A stretch of DNA of 5,191 nucleotides, taken from contig DBAE01000206.1 in the NCBI GenBank assembly GCA_002291495.1, forward strand, positions 5,939-11,129. The letters run 5' to 3'. The notes beneath the pieces were generated by a model, which was not told where the DNA came from, made no database searches, and saw nothing but the letters and a program-made list of their open reading frames with translations. Source of the DNA: Bacteriovoracaceae bacterium UBA1018. Its GTDB lineage: Bacteria; Bdellovibrionota; UBA1018. This document shows positions 1 to 4,876 of the stretch, one piece after another. The first letter of the stretch is position 1. Every line of letters begins with the position of its first letter. The position numbers and the translations under genes were made by a program.

Positions 1-582
1 AGAAAGCTTGGGATATCATTAGCGCTGATTATGCGGATTGGGCTTCTTTTTTCATTAGCATGGGTCATGAAATTGACAGATCCGCTCTTCAGTTTCGCTC
101 AATTTGAGATTTCGGGAAGAGATTTGATCCTCCTTCTCGGCGGACTATTCTTGATTGCCAAGGCAACGTTCGAAATTCACTCGAAAGTCAGCGGGGATGA
201 GCATCATGCTGATGCTTTAAATCGAAAGCAGGCTAGCTTTCGTGGAATTTTAATTCAGATCCTAATTCTTGATCTCGTATTTTCATTAGATTCAGTGATC
301 ACTGCAGTCGGTATGGCTAGTGAAGTTTTGGTGATGATCATAGCGATGGTCATCGCTGTTGCAGTGACTTTGGTTTCAGCGCGCGGAGTAAGTCTCTTTG
401 TCGAAAAACATCCGACTATTAAAGTATTGGCTCTATCATTTCTGTTGATGATTGGGATCATGCTCGTCATGGAAGGGCTGGGGACACATGTCAACAAGGG
501 TTACATCTATTTCGCAATGGCCTTCTCCTTAGCAGTCGAGTTACTCAACCTGCGTCTAAGGTCCAAACCGAAGCCTTCTTGA
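1..582 (+). CDS. TerC/YgdQ-family integral membrane protein (5' end outside window)
   Basis: The reading frame is open from base 1, so the gene begins upstream; 193 residues are visible. The visible part matches my memory of E. coli YgdQ (about 237 residues) almost throughout, so roughly 45 N-terminal residues are missing, including the first conserved acidic membrane motif. Hydrophobic helices lie near residues 5-23, 42-57, 83-104, 109-127, 142-157 and 168-183. The second family motif is intact at 91-104 (DLVFSLDSVITAVG, with D91 and D97 inside the membrane), as are EISGRDLILLLGG (36-48) and GYIYFAM (167-173). TerC-family proteins sit in the inner membrane. Some relatives (Bacillus YceF and YkoY) export manganese and help metallate secreted enzymes, and others are linked to tellurite resistance. 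The substrate here cannot be told from sequence. There is a short basic C-terminal tail (KPKPS). The next gene starts 84 bases downstream with no terminator between. Confidence 0.93.
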   Translation, partial: RKLGISLALIMRIGLLFSLAWVMKLTDPLFSFAQFEISGRDLILLLGGLFLIAKATFEIHSKVSGDEHHADALNRKQASFRGILIQILILDLVFSLDSVITAVGMASEVLVMIIAMVIAVAVTLVSARGVSLFVEKHPTIKVLALSFLLMIGIMLVMEGLGTHVNKGYIYFAMAFSLAVELLNLRLRSKPKPS

Positions 583-666
583 TTTGCACGCTCCTTGCTT
601 TGTCTGCGCACAGTCTTTGCTTTGCAAAAGAATCGACGACGCGAACAATTATTTTTGGAGCACATC

Positions 667-1128
667 ATGGACGCTATTGAACTATTGGAAACGGATCATC
701 AACGGGTAAGCGGGTTGTTTGAGCAGATTCAGCAGTCCGACAATCTAGACGACAAACGTGCGCTTTTTCGAACGATCAAACATGAGATCGAAACCCACGC
801 TCAGATCGAAGAAAACATCTTCTATCCTTTTTTTGCAAAGCGAGAAGACTTTCAAGAAATTGTAGATGACTCATTTGCTGATCATCAGGAGGTCCGTGAG
901 ATCTTGAGTGAGCTCGAAGACGTTTTGGCAGACACCCATACAGCTGAGGACGATTCCAGCCAAGTGGATGATCTCATTGATGAGCTGGTCGCTTGCGTAG
1001 ATGATCACGTGGAGGAGGAGGAAGGCGAATTCTTCCCACGCGTCAGAGAAGTTTTGGACGAGGATGAATTAGAACATCTTGGACAGGAACTTGAATCAGC
1101 TAAAGGTGACTATCCTCAAGCTGCGTAA
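667..1128 (+). CDS. Hemerythrin-like HHE domain protein, diiron ligands intact
   Basis: A 153-residue cytoplasmic protein with no signal peptide. The start at 667 is chosen because GGAG (657-660) lies 6 bases upstream; the frame stays open further upstream but without a ribosome site or family similarity. The four-helix HHE bundle shows the expected metal ligands: H11 (ETDHQRV), H44 and E48 (THAQIEEN), H73 (ADHQEV), and H114 with E118 (DDHVEEEEGEFFP). HHE proteins bind a non-haem diiron centre and are used for O2, NO or iron sensing, storage or repair. The specific role here is unknown. The C-terminal half (residues 83-145) is strongly acidic. It follows the TerC-family gene on the same strand by 84 bases and may be co-transcribed with it. 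A TTGCAA at 622-627 might be a -35 element, but no good -10 follows. A paralogue with altered ligands lies at 1983-2468. Confidence 0.9.
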   Translation: MDAIELLETDHQRVSGLFEQIQQSDNLDDKRALFRTIKHEIETHAQIEENIFYPFFAKREDFQEIVDDSFADHQEVREILSELEDVLADTHTAEDDSSQVDDLIDELVACVDDHVEEEEGEFFPRVREVLDEDELEHLGQELESAKGDYPQAA

Positions 1129-1161
1129 TGACGCGCACGCAGGAAGTGAATGGAGATGATT

Positions 1162-1548
1162 ATGTTAAAAGAATTAATTGTCGTTTCGGCCTTTACGGCG
1201 TTGGTTGTCGGTTGTTCTAGTGGTTCTAAGCAGGAAGACCAGAACGCCTTCGGAAATACCCAAGCTGAAGAAGCTACTGCAGAGGTGTTAACTGAGCGCC
1301 AAGTTACTGTTCAGGAAACCAGCGAAATCCCAGCGGTTCGGACGTCCTCAATGAAAGCGGATTTGAACCGAATGAATGAGAGGCAATTTGTCGCATTCGG
1401 ATTTTCAGAGGACATAGCCAAGAACATTGTCGAATATCGTGAAGAAAAAGGTAATTTTAAATCCGTTCAAGATCTGAAGAAGGTCGAAGGAATGGACGAC
1501 AATACCTATAATCGCTTTAAAGATCAGCTGGGTGCTTCCCAGGGTTAA
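1162..1548 (+). CDS. Lipoprotein with ComEA-like helix-hairpin-helix domain
   Basis: A 128-residue protein. In-frame ATGs occur at 1150, 1156 and 1162; I prefer 1162 because GGAG (1152-1155) is 6 bases upstream and it gives a compact signal peptide (AGGAAG at 1141-1146 would favour 1156). Residues 1-17 form a signal sequence ending in the lipobox LVVGC, so C18 should be lipidated and the protein anchored to an envelope membrane. Residues 19-63 are a polar, probably disordered linker. Residues 66-125 resemble the tandem HhH domain of ComEA: LNRMNERQF, then YREEKGNFKSVQDLKKV (92-108) and a second hairpin EGMD (109-112). ComEA binds incoming DNA during competence, but both hairpins here lack the usual GxG (FGFS and EGMD), so DNA binding is uncertain; a structural or protein-binding role is possible. 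It sits 33 bases after the HHE gene and ends before a terminator. Confidence 0.85.
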   Translation: MLKELIVVSAFTALVVGCSSGSKQEDQNAFGNTQAEEATAEVLTERQVTVQETSEIPAVRTSSMKADLNRMNERQFVAFGFSEDIAKNIVEYREEKGNFKSVQDLKKVEGMDDNTYNRFKDQLGASQG

Positions 1549-1581
1549 CTGGCTCCTTACTTATAGATTAGAAATGATATG

Positions 1582-1610
1582 GAGGCCCTGAAAAGGGCCT
1601 CTTTTCTTTT
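1582..1610 (+). terminator. Intrinsic terminator after the HhH lipoprotein gene
   Basis: A perfect 8-bp stem, GAGGCCCT (1582-1589) with AGGGCCTC (1594-1601), closes a GAAA tetraloop and is followed by TTTTCTTTT. It lies 33 bases after the stop codon of the lipoprotein gene and is the natural end of the TerC-HHE-lipoprotein transcription unit. Confidence 0.92.
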
Positions 1611-1621
1611 ATAATTTGGAT

Positions 1622-1655
1622 CACTCCATTCTCACTTTTCAGTGAGAATGGAGTG
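1622..1655. repeat. Perfect 15-bp inverted repeat (hairpin) between convergent genes
   Basis: The arm at 1622-1636 (CACTCCATTCTCACT) is exactly complementary to 1641-1655, with a TTTC loop (GAAA when read on the minus strand). Further weak pairing outward (T1621-G1656, G1619-T1658, G1618-C1659) includes a GATC on each side. Neither strand has a T-run directly after the stem, so it is not a textbook intrinsic terminator. It begins 16 bases beyond the stop of the minus-strand gene and 12 bases beyond the plus-strand terminator. It may stop or protect the minus-strand transcript end, or be a dispersed palindromic repeat. Confidence 0.85.
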
Positions 1656-1670
1656 GATCTCGGATTTCAA

Positions 1671-1892
1671 TTAACCGGTATGTTTTAAGGCGTCATCGAG
1701 TTTGTCGGTGCCGTGCTCAGCTCTGCCCGTTACCTTAGCAACGCTTGAGAGAATTGAATCTCCCGAATTATTGTTTAATCGGTCGAAAAACGGGGTCTTG
1801 ATCCCATAGGATTCAAGTACGCGTTGAATGCGGAACCGATTGTTCCAGAAAAGATACCCACCAGCAGCAATAAAAGCTAATCGTTTAAACAT
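1671..1892 (-). CDS. Small membrane-anchored hypothetical protein
   Basis: A 73-residue protein that I do not recognise. The start is well supported: AAGGAG lies 5 bases upstream of the ATG on the minus strand. Residues 4-16 (RLAFIAAGGYLFW) form one short hydrophobic segment preceded by a lysine, suggesting a single membrane anchor or an uncleaved signal. The next stretch is basic (NNRFRIQRV), followed by a polar soluble tail with SSVAKVTGRAEHGTDKLD. It contains no cysteine. It is convergent with the HhH lipoprotein gene and divergent from the second HHE gene, whose start is 90 bases away, so the two may share a promoter region. Codon use looks like that of its neighbours. No function can be assigned. 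Confidence 0.75.
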   Translation of the reverse strand: MFKRLAFIAAGGYLFWNNRFRIQRVLESYGIKTPFFDRLNNNSGDSILSSVAKVTGRAEHGTDKLDDALKHTG

Positions 1893-1982
1893 AAAGTCTC
1901 CTTAATAATGTCTAAGCTGCAATGCGGATACCAGCCGGATGGCGAACCTTTTGCACTAAGCGAAGTTAACGGAGAACACTAT

Positions 1983-2468
1983 ATGTCAACACTCGATATT
2001 CTTCAGGATCAGCATAAGAAGCTTATTGGGCTTTTTAGGCAACTTGAAACAATTGATTTACGGGCCCCAGAGATGAAGAAAGGGGTCGTTCACGAAACCT
2101 TTAGGGAGATCAACGCTTATCTAAAAGTTGAAGATCAAGTTCTAAAACCAGAATTTCCTGATCTCGAAGCAGCGCCAGACTACGCGAGACTGAATAGTCT
2201 CATGACTGAGCTGCGGGCCATGAATCCCGACCAGGGTGGCTTTGACAGTAAGCTTGACGAGCTTATACCAGACGTCGAATTGCACATGCACGAAGTAGAA
2301 AAAATACTGAGCAATTTAGATGAAGAACAAAGCTCTCGACTGAAGCAGCTTCAAGATAAAGTTGTGCTGCTTTATAAAGAGCTCTCTGGTGTCGGTCGCG
2401 ACCAAGCGAGTGATCCAGCGCATGCTCAAAATCCAAACGGCGGTGAACAAAGTCGTAAATCGGCTTAG
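1983..2468 (+). CDS. HHE (hemerythrin-like) domain protein with altered metal ligands
   Basis: A 161-residue protein. The start at 1983 is supported by GGAG (1971-1974) 8 bases upstream and by alignment with the first HHE protein; an ATG at 1908 lacks a ribosome site. The N-terminus (LDILQDQHKKLIGLFRQLE) matches that of the 667-1128 protein (IELLETDHQRVSGLFEQIQ), so the two are paralogues. By eye alignment, H11 and H101 remain and E50 matches E48 of the first, but the ligands equivalent to H44 and H73 are Y46 (NAYLKVEDQ) and Y67 (PDYARL). The last motif reads HMHEVE rather than a clear HxxxE. It may therefore bind no diiron centre, or a different metal. Residues 136-161 are a polar, likely disordered tail. 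Transcription ends at the hairpin shared with rpmG. Confidence 0.83.
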   Translation: MSTLDILQDQHKKLIGLFRQLETIDLRAPEMKKGVVHETFREINAYLKVEDQVLKPEFPDLEAAPDYARLNSLMTELRAMNPDQGGFDSKLDELIPDVELHMHEVEKILSNLDEEQSSRLKQLQDKVVLLYKELSGVGRDQASDPAHAQNPNGGEQSRKSA

Positions 2469-2490
2469 TATCGCTTCATTGTGTAAAATG

Positions 2491-2535
2491 AAAAAGGCGC
2501 CTGCTTAGATCCTAAGCAAGCGCCTTTTTAAATTT
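2491..2535. terminator. Bidirectional intrinsic terminator between HHE gene and rpmG
   Basis: A long imperfect stem: AAAAAGGCGC (2491-2500) pairs with GCGCCTTTTT (2520-2529), and TGCTTAG (2502-2508) pairs with CTAAGCA (2512-2518), with one C/A mismatch and a 3-base ATC loop. The T-rich side on the plus strand and the A-rich left edge (T-rich on the minus strand) let it end transcription from both convergent genes. It lies 22 bases past the HHE stop codon and 18 bases past the L33 stop codon. Confidence 0.95.
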
Positions 2536-2553
2536 TTTAACAACTAGAGAGAC

Positions 2554-2730
2554 TTATTTTACTTCGCGATGAAGTGTGTGACGACGCAAAAACTTGTTGT
2601 ATTTCATCAACTCAAGCTTATCTGTCGTTTTAGTCTTATTCTTAGTTGTAACGTAACGAGAAGGTGGCTTTCCTTCTTTAGCTGCTTCAGTGCATTGTAG
2701 AGTAATGCCGACTCGATTTCCTTTGGCCAT
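2554..2730 (-). CDS. rpmG: 50S ribosomal protein L33, zinc-independent form
   Basis: A 58-residue basic protein beginning [16 protein letters not shown] and ending [17 protein letters not shown], the L33 signature. It belongs to the large ribosomal subunit. Zinc-binding L33 carries two CxxC pairs; here only C13 remains, and the second pair (normally in KYCPxC) is replaced by KYNKFL, so it is the C-minus form. The YVTTKNK segment (residues 26-32) is typical. Length is normal. A purine-rich GGAAGGA lies upstream on the minus strand, about 13 bases from the ATG, a longer spacing than usual. The gene is divergent from the rplX-rpsN operon and separated from it by 444 bases. It ends in the terminator shared with the HHE gene. 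Confidence 0.96.
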   Translation of the reverse strand: MAKGNRVGITLQCTEAAKEGKPPSRYVTTKNKTKTTDKLELMKYNKFLRRHTLHREVK

Positions 2731-2840
2731 ATATAAATCTTATTCCTTCCGAACCTCTATCCTTACTGGAGCTTGAGTCGACTTGCAACTCATTAGTCAA
2801 CAGAACTGGGCTGCTTTTTTAGGTTCTTTTAGGAAAGAGC

Positions 2841-2882
2841 AATTCCTTGGCTTTTCGGTTGAGATTTTCATTGCAAGGAATT
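2841..2882. repeat. 9-bp inverted repeat upstream of the ribosomal operon
   Basis: AATTCCTTG (2841-2849) and its exact complement CAAGGAATT (2874-2882) are separated by 24 bases. The right arm overlaps the possible -35 element at 2871-2876. The spacing is larger than for most single-dimer operators, so this could be a pair of half sites or chance. Confidence 0.45.
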
Positions 2883-2897
2883 TGAGCTTAATATACT
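2871..2897 (+). promoter_or_regulatory. Possible sigma70-type promoter for the rplX operon
   Basis: TTGCAA (2871-2876) is followed after 15 bases by TATACT (2892-2897), a good -10 match with a rather short spacer. If used, it would give a leader of about 270 bases before rplX, which would contain the hairpins at 3011-3127. The call rests on consensus resemblance only. Confidence 0.3.
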
Positions 2898-3010
2898 TAC
2901 AATTTTCGCATTTCTTAGAACGATGCATGGATTCCTGTGGTTCTCAAAACCCAAAGAAACCAATAGAAGCCCATAAGGATTTCTGAGAATGGCAAATTTT
3001 CCCCGGATTT

Positions 3011-3158
3011 CACTTACTTATTTGTACGTAAGTGGGACTTGCCTTTGGGTGCCGGGAGAAGTATGCCTCTAATAGCTAAGAGATTGAAGGGACTCGTACC
3101 CATGCGACTGCCATAAGGCTTAGGTCGAAAGGGAAGTCGTTTGATCATAGGGTAAGTG
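3011..3158 (+). promoter_or_regulatory. Possible structured 5' leader of the ribosomal protein operon
   Basis: Several helices can form. CACTTAC (3011-3017) pairs perfectly with GTAAGTG (3028-3034). GGGTGC (3047-3052) pairs with GTACCC (3096-3101, one G-U) around an inner CTCT/AGAG hairpin (3067-3082). CGAC (3105-3108) and GCC (3110-3112) pair with GGC (3117-3119) and GTCG (3124-3127). A second identical GTAAGTG at 3152-3158, just before the rplX ribosome site, could compete for CACTTAC and close the whole leader. Ribosomal protein operons often use such leaders for feedback control. Whether this one does is inference; it matches no leader I know. Confidence 0.45.
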
Positions 3159-3174
3159 TTAAGGAGTGAGCGCC

Positions 3175-3537
3175 GTGGCAAAAAACGTCGAAGTAAATGA
3201 AAAGAAGAAGCTAAATTTGAAAAAAGGCGACCTTGTCGGTGTTATCGCTGGTCGTGACAAAGGTAAGCAAGGCAAGATTCTTGAGGTTTTGACCCGTAAA
3301 GACCGTGTATTGGTGGAAGGCGTTCATGTAGCCACTCGCCACACGAAGCCGAGTCAACAAAACCCACAAGGTGGAACAATCCAAAAGACTTTGCCAATTC
3401 ATGTTTCCAACGTGATGTTGATCGATCCAAAATCTGGAAAACCAACTCGCGTAGGCAAGAAGCTAGTTAAAGGTACTGGAAAAACTGAAGACCGCTGGGT
3501 CCGTTATGCGAAAGCTAGCGGCCAAGTGTTGGAGTAA
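3175..3537 (+). CDS. rplX: 50S ribosomal protein L24
   Basis: A 120-residue basic protein, slightly longer than E. coli L24 (about 104). The KOW fold is clear: [20 protein letters not shown] (residues 16-35), then [15 protein letters not shown] and [21 protein letters not shown]24 binds the 5' part of 23S rRNA and starts assembly of the large subunit. The GTG at 3175 is chosen because AAGGAG (3161-3166) sits 8 bases upstream; the in-frame GTG at 3166 overlaps that ribosome site and cannot use it. Residues 1-14 form a short charged N-terminal extension. It is the first gene of a four-gene operon, with 10 bases to rpmB. rplX usually lies in the spc operon between rplN and rplE, so its place here, next to L28, L31 and S14, is unusual. 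I cannot tell whether another copy exists elsewhere. Confidence 0.95.
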   Translation: MAKNVEVNEKKKLNLKKGDLVGVIAGRDKGKQGKILEVLTRKDRVLVEGVHVATRHTKPSQQNPQGGTIQKTLPIHVSNVMLIDPKSGKPTRVGKKLVKGTGKTEDRWVRYAKASGQVLE

Positions 3538-3547
3538 GGAGAAGATC

Positions 3548-3841
3548 ATGTCAAGAAAGTGTGAATTAACTGGATTGGGCCCTGTTACTGGGAACTTAGT
3601 CAGTCACTCCAACATCAAGACCAGAACTCGCTGGATGCCAAACGTCCAAAAGAAGAAGTACTTGATTCCAGAGTTAAGCCAAATTGTGCGTTTGACCCTT
3701 TCTACTCGCGCGATCCGAACGATCGACAAAGTGGGCGGGATTTCTCAAGCCATTCGCCAAGCCAAGGAAGAGACCTTGTCTGAGCGCTTGAAAGCAATTA
3801 AAAACAGTCTTAGAAAAGCCAGCAAAGCAAAGGCTTCATAA
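3548..3841 (+). CDS. rpmB: 50S ribosomal protein L28, zinc-independent form
   Basis: A 97-residue basic protein that starts MSRKCELTGLGPVTGNLVSH and continues with NIKTRTRWMPNVQKKKY, the conserved L28 core. It has only one cysteine (C5); the CxxC pairs of zinc-binding L28 are absent, so this is the C-minus type, as in E. coli. The usual length is about 78. The extra length is a lysine- and alanine-rich C-terminal helix (about residues 74-97, ending RKASKAKAS). The start at 3548 is set by AAGGAGA (3536-3542) overlapping the rplX stop codon, which suggests translational coupling to rplX. An upstream in-frame ATG inside rplX has no support. It is the second gene of the ribosomal operon. Confidence 0.96.
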   Translation: MSRKCELTGLGPVTGNLVSHSNIKTRTRWMPNVQKKKYLIPELSQIVRLTLSTRAIRTIDKVGGISQAIRQAKEETLSERLKAIKNSLRKASKAKAS

Positions 3842-3896
3842 GGTTTAAGATTTAGGTCGCGCTACGGTTGCTGACCGCTGAATTTAGGAGAAGTTC

Positions 3897-4142
3897 ATGA
3901 AACAAGGCATTCACCCAGAGTATAGAGAAGTAGTCTTCCAAGACATTTCTGCAAATCATTCTTTTCTCACCCGATCTACCATTCAGACTAAAGAAACGGT
4001 AAAGTGGGAAGACGGAAACGAATATCCGTTGGTCAAGGTTGAGATTTCAAGCAAATCCCATCCTTTCTATACTGGTCAGCAACGTATTATGGATACTGCT
4101 GGTCGCGTTGAAAGATTTAACCGTCGCTATAAAAAAGCTTAA
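3897..4142 (+). CDS. rpmE2: 50S ribosomal protein L31 type B, zinc-independent
   Basis: An 81-residue protein with type B L31 hallmarks: [16 protein letters not shown] at the N-terminus, the internal insertion absent from type A (residues 16-44), [10 protein letters not shown] (residues 52-61) and a C-terminal [12 protein letters not shown]. It contains no cysteine, so the zinc site of type A L31 is missing. L31 bridges the two ribosomal subunits. AGGAG (3886-3890) lies 6 bases before the ATG. It follows rpmB after 55 bases, the largest gap in the operon, where GGTC (3855-3858) and GACC (3873-3876) could form a small hairpin. In many bacteria, type B L31 is made under zinc limitation under Zur control. 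I see no Zur site here. Confidence 0.96.
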   Translation: MKQGIHPEYREVVFQDISANHSFLTRSTIQTKETVKWEDGNEYPLVKVEISSKSHPFYTGQQRIMDTAGRVERFNRRYKKA

Positions 4143-4154
4143 GAGAGATAAACA

Positions 4155-4460
4155 ATGGCAAAAAAATCTAAGATCATTACGAATAATAAGAGAAAAGCTC
4201 TTGTTGAGCGTCACAGAGCACTTCGAATCGAACTTCGCAAGAAGTCCGTTGATATGAAACTTTCTGAGGAAGAAAGAGCTGCTGCTCGTAAGAAGTTGCA
4301 GTCCTTGCCTCGTAACTCTGCTGAAGTTCGTGTTCGTAATCGATGCGAACTTTCTGGTCGCCCTCGTGGCTTCATCGGTAAGTTCAATCTTTCTCGTATC
4401 GCTTTCCGTGAATTGGCTCTTAAGGGTCATATTCCGGGTGTGACGAAATCGAGCTGGTAA
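4155..4460 (+). CDS. rpsN: 30S ribosomal protein S14, zinc-independent form
   Basis: A 101-residue protein, the same length as E. coli S14. The conserved C-terminal core is clear: [20 protein letters not shown], then [20 protein letters not shown], with the terminal GVTKSSW. The zinc-ribbon type of S14 is only about 61 residues and has CxxC...CxxC; here there is a single cysteine in RNRCELSG, which defines the longer C-minus type. S14 lies in the head of the small subunit. A purine-rich AAGAGAGA (4141-4148) is the likely ribosome site, 6 bases from the ATG and 12 bases after the rpmE2 stop. It is the last gene of the operon, followed by a terminator. Like rplX, it is normally an spc-operon gene (after rplE). 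Confidence 0.97.
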   Translation: MAKKSKIITNNKRKALVERHRALRIELRKKSVDMKLSEEERAAARKKLQSLPRNSAEVRVRNRCELSGRPRGFIGKFNLSRIAFRELALKGHIPGVTKSSW

Positions 4461-4487
4461 TCGATTTTTAAATTAAAATTTATAGAT

Positions 4488-4527
4488 GAAAAGGGTCTGG
4501 CGTCTTTGGCGTCAGACCCTTTTTTTT
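4488..4527 (+). terminator. Intrinsic terminator of the ribosomal protein operon
   Basis: AGGGTCTG (4492-4499) pairs with CAGACCCT (4513-4520). The stem extends inward through G-U, C-G and G-C pairs (4500-4502 with 4510-4512) to a small loop, and outward with A4488-A4491 against the T-run. An eight-base T-run ends at 4527. It lies 27 bases after the rpsN stop codon. Confidence 0.95.
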
Positions 4528-4555
4528 GTGGAATGTCCGTTGCAACCATCCGCGT

Positions 4556-4876
4556 ATGATTGAATGGATTGGTTGGCTCAGCTCTTTCATCCTTTGTCTT
4601 ACGATTGCCAAGCAAGTCCACAAGCAGTGGTCCGCAGGCACCAGTGAGGGCGTATCGAAGTGGCTCTACATTGGTCAGGTCGCCTCGAATGTGGGTTTCA
4701 TCATTTATAGCGCAATTCTTAAAAACTGGGTTTTTCTCGCGACGAGCGCAGTACTGCTCATGAGCAATTTATTAGGCCTCCTCATTGTTTTCTATCATCG
4801 ACGCCGGCAGTCAAGAATTTCTCAAGATCCCTCATTGACGGATCTCCGAATGTCTTCTAATCGTAAGCAGGCATGA
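4556..4876 (+). CDS. PQ-loop (SemiSWEET-type) small membrane protein
   Basis: A 106-residue protein with three predicted membrane helices near residues 4-22, 37-55 and 59-80, the plan of a single PQ-loop unit (SemiSWEET proteins are about 85-100 residues and work as dimers). The loop after helix 1 reads AKQVHKQWSAGTSEGVSKW: the family's PQ is KQ here (K19-Q20), while the following S-x-G-V-S motif and the helix-3 asparagine (N71) are kept. Bacterial SemiSWEETs carry sugars by facilitated diffusion, but other PQ-loop proteins move amino acids or lipids, so the substrate is open. The tail from residue 81 is basic and polar (HRRRQSR). There is no Shine-Dalgarno site before the ATG at 4556, and earlier in-frame starts would fall in or next to the terminator. 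It overlaps the next gene by 4 bases. Confidence 0.8.
   Translation: MIEWIGWLSSFILCLTIAKQVHKQWSAGTSEGVSKWLYIGQVASNVGFIIYSAILKNWVFLATSAVLLMSNLLGLLIVFYHRRRQSRISQDPSLTDLRMSSNRKQA

Larger units (their letters stand above)
2731..3174. other. 444-base intergenic region between divergent ribosomal protein genes
   Basis: I see no convincing gene here. A frame open from a TTG at 2783 to 2986 lacks a well-spaced ribosome site and has no ribosomal or otherwise recognisable content. The stretch holds an inverted repeat at 2841-2882, a possible promoter at 2871-2897 and a possible structured RNA leader at 3011-3158, each listed separately. CCATAAGG occurs twice (2971-2978 and 3111-3118). I found no Zur-like AT-rich palindrome by eye. 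Confidence 0.7.

Noticed and set aside
595..666. A 24-residue N-terminal extension of the first HHE protein.
   Set aside because: No ribosome site upstream, and the translated extension is unlike the family. GGAG at 657-660 supports 667.
1908..1982. A 25-residue N-terminal extension of the second HHE protein.
   Set aside because: No ribosome site before 1908, and the extension has no counterpart in the paralogue; 1983 has GGAG at the right distance.
2783..2986. A 67-codon frame starting at TTG in the intergenic region.
   Set aside because: Rare start codon, GGAG 12 bases upstream is too far, and the translation has no recognisable content. It overlaps the possible promoter.
3083..3112. Resemblance to a piece of 23S rRNA (GAAGGGACTCG and GCGACTG).
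   Set aside because: Only short matches without the surrounding conserved rRNA sequence; probably chance.
3040..3140. Resemblance to a cobalamin riboswitch (GGTGCC, then GCGACTGCC and GGGAAGTC).
   Set aside because: The short matches are in the right order, but the core GGTG...AAATCC segment and the 3' CAGGAGACCTGCC box are missing, and the downstream genes have no link to vitamin B12.
3166..3174. Upstream GTG start for rplX.
   Set aside because: The GTG overlaps the AAGGAG ribosome site, which is correctly spaced for the GTG at 3175.
2731..3174. Zur operator upstream of the zinc-free ribosomal genes.
   Set aside because: I looked for an AT-rich palindrome of the GTTATA...TATAAC kind on both strands and found none. 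A divergent or unusual site cannot be excluded by eye.
4047..4430. A 127-codon frame on the minus strand across rpmE2 and rpsN.
   Set aside because: It lies opposite two clearly conserved ribosomal protein genes and is a shadow of them.
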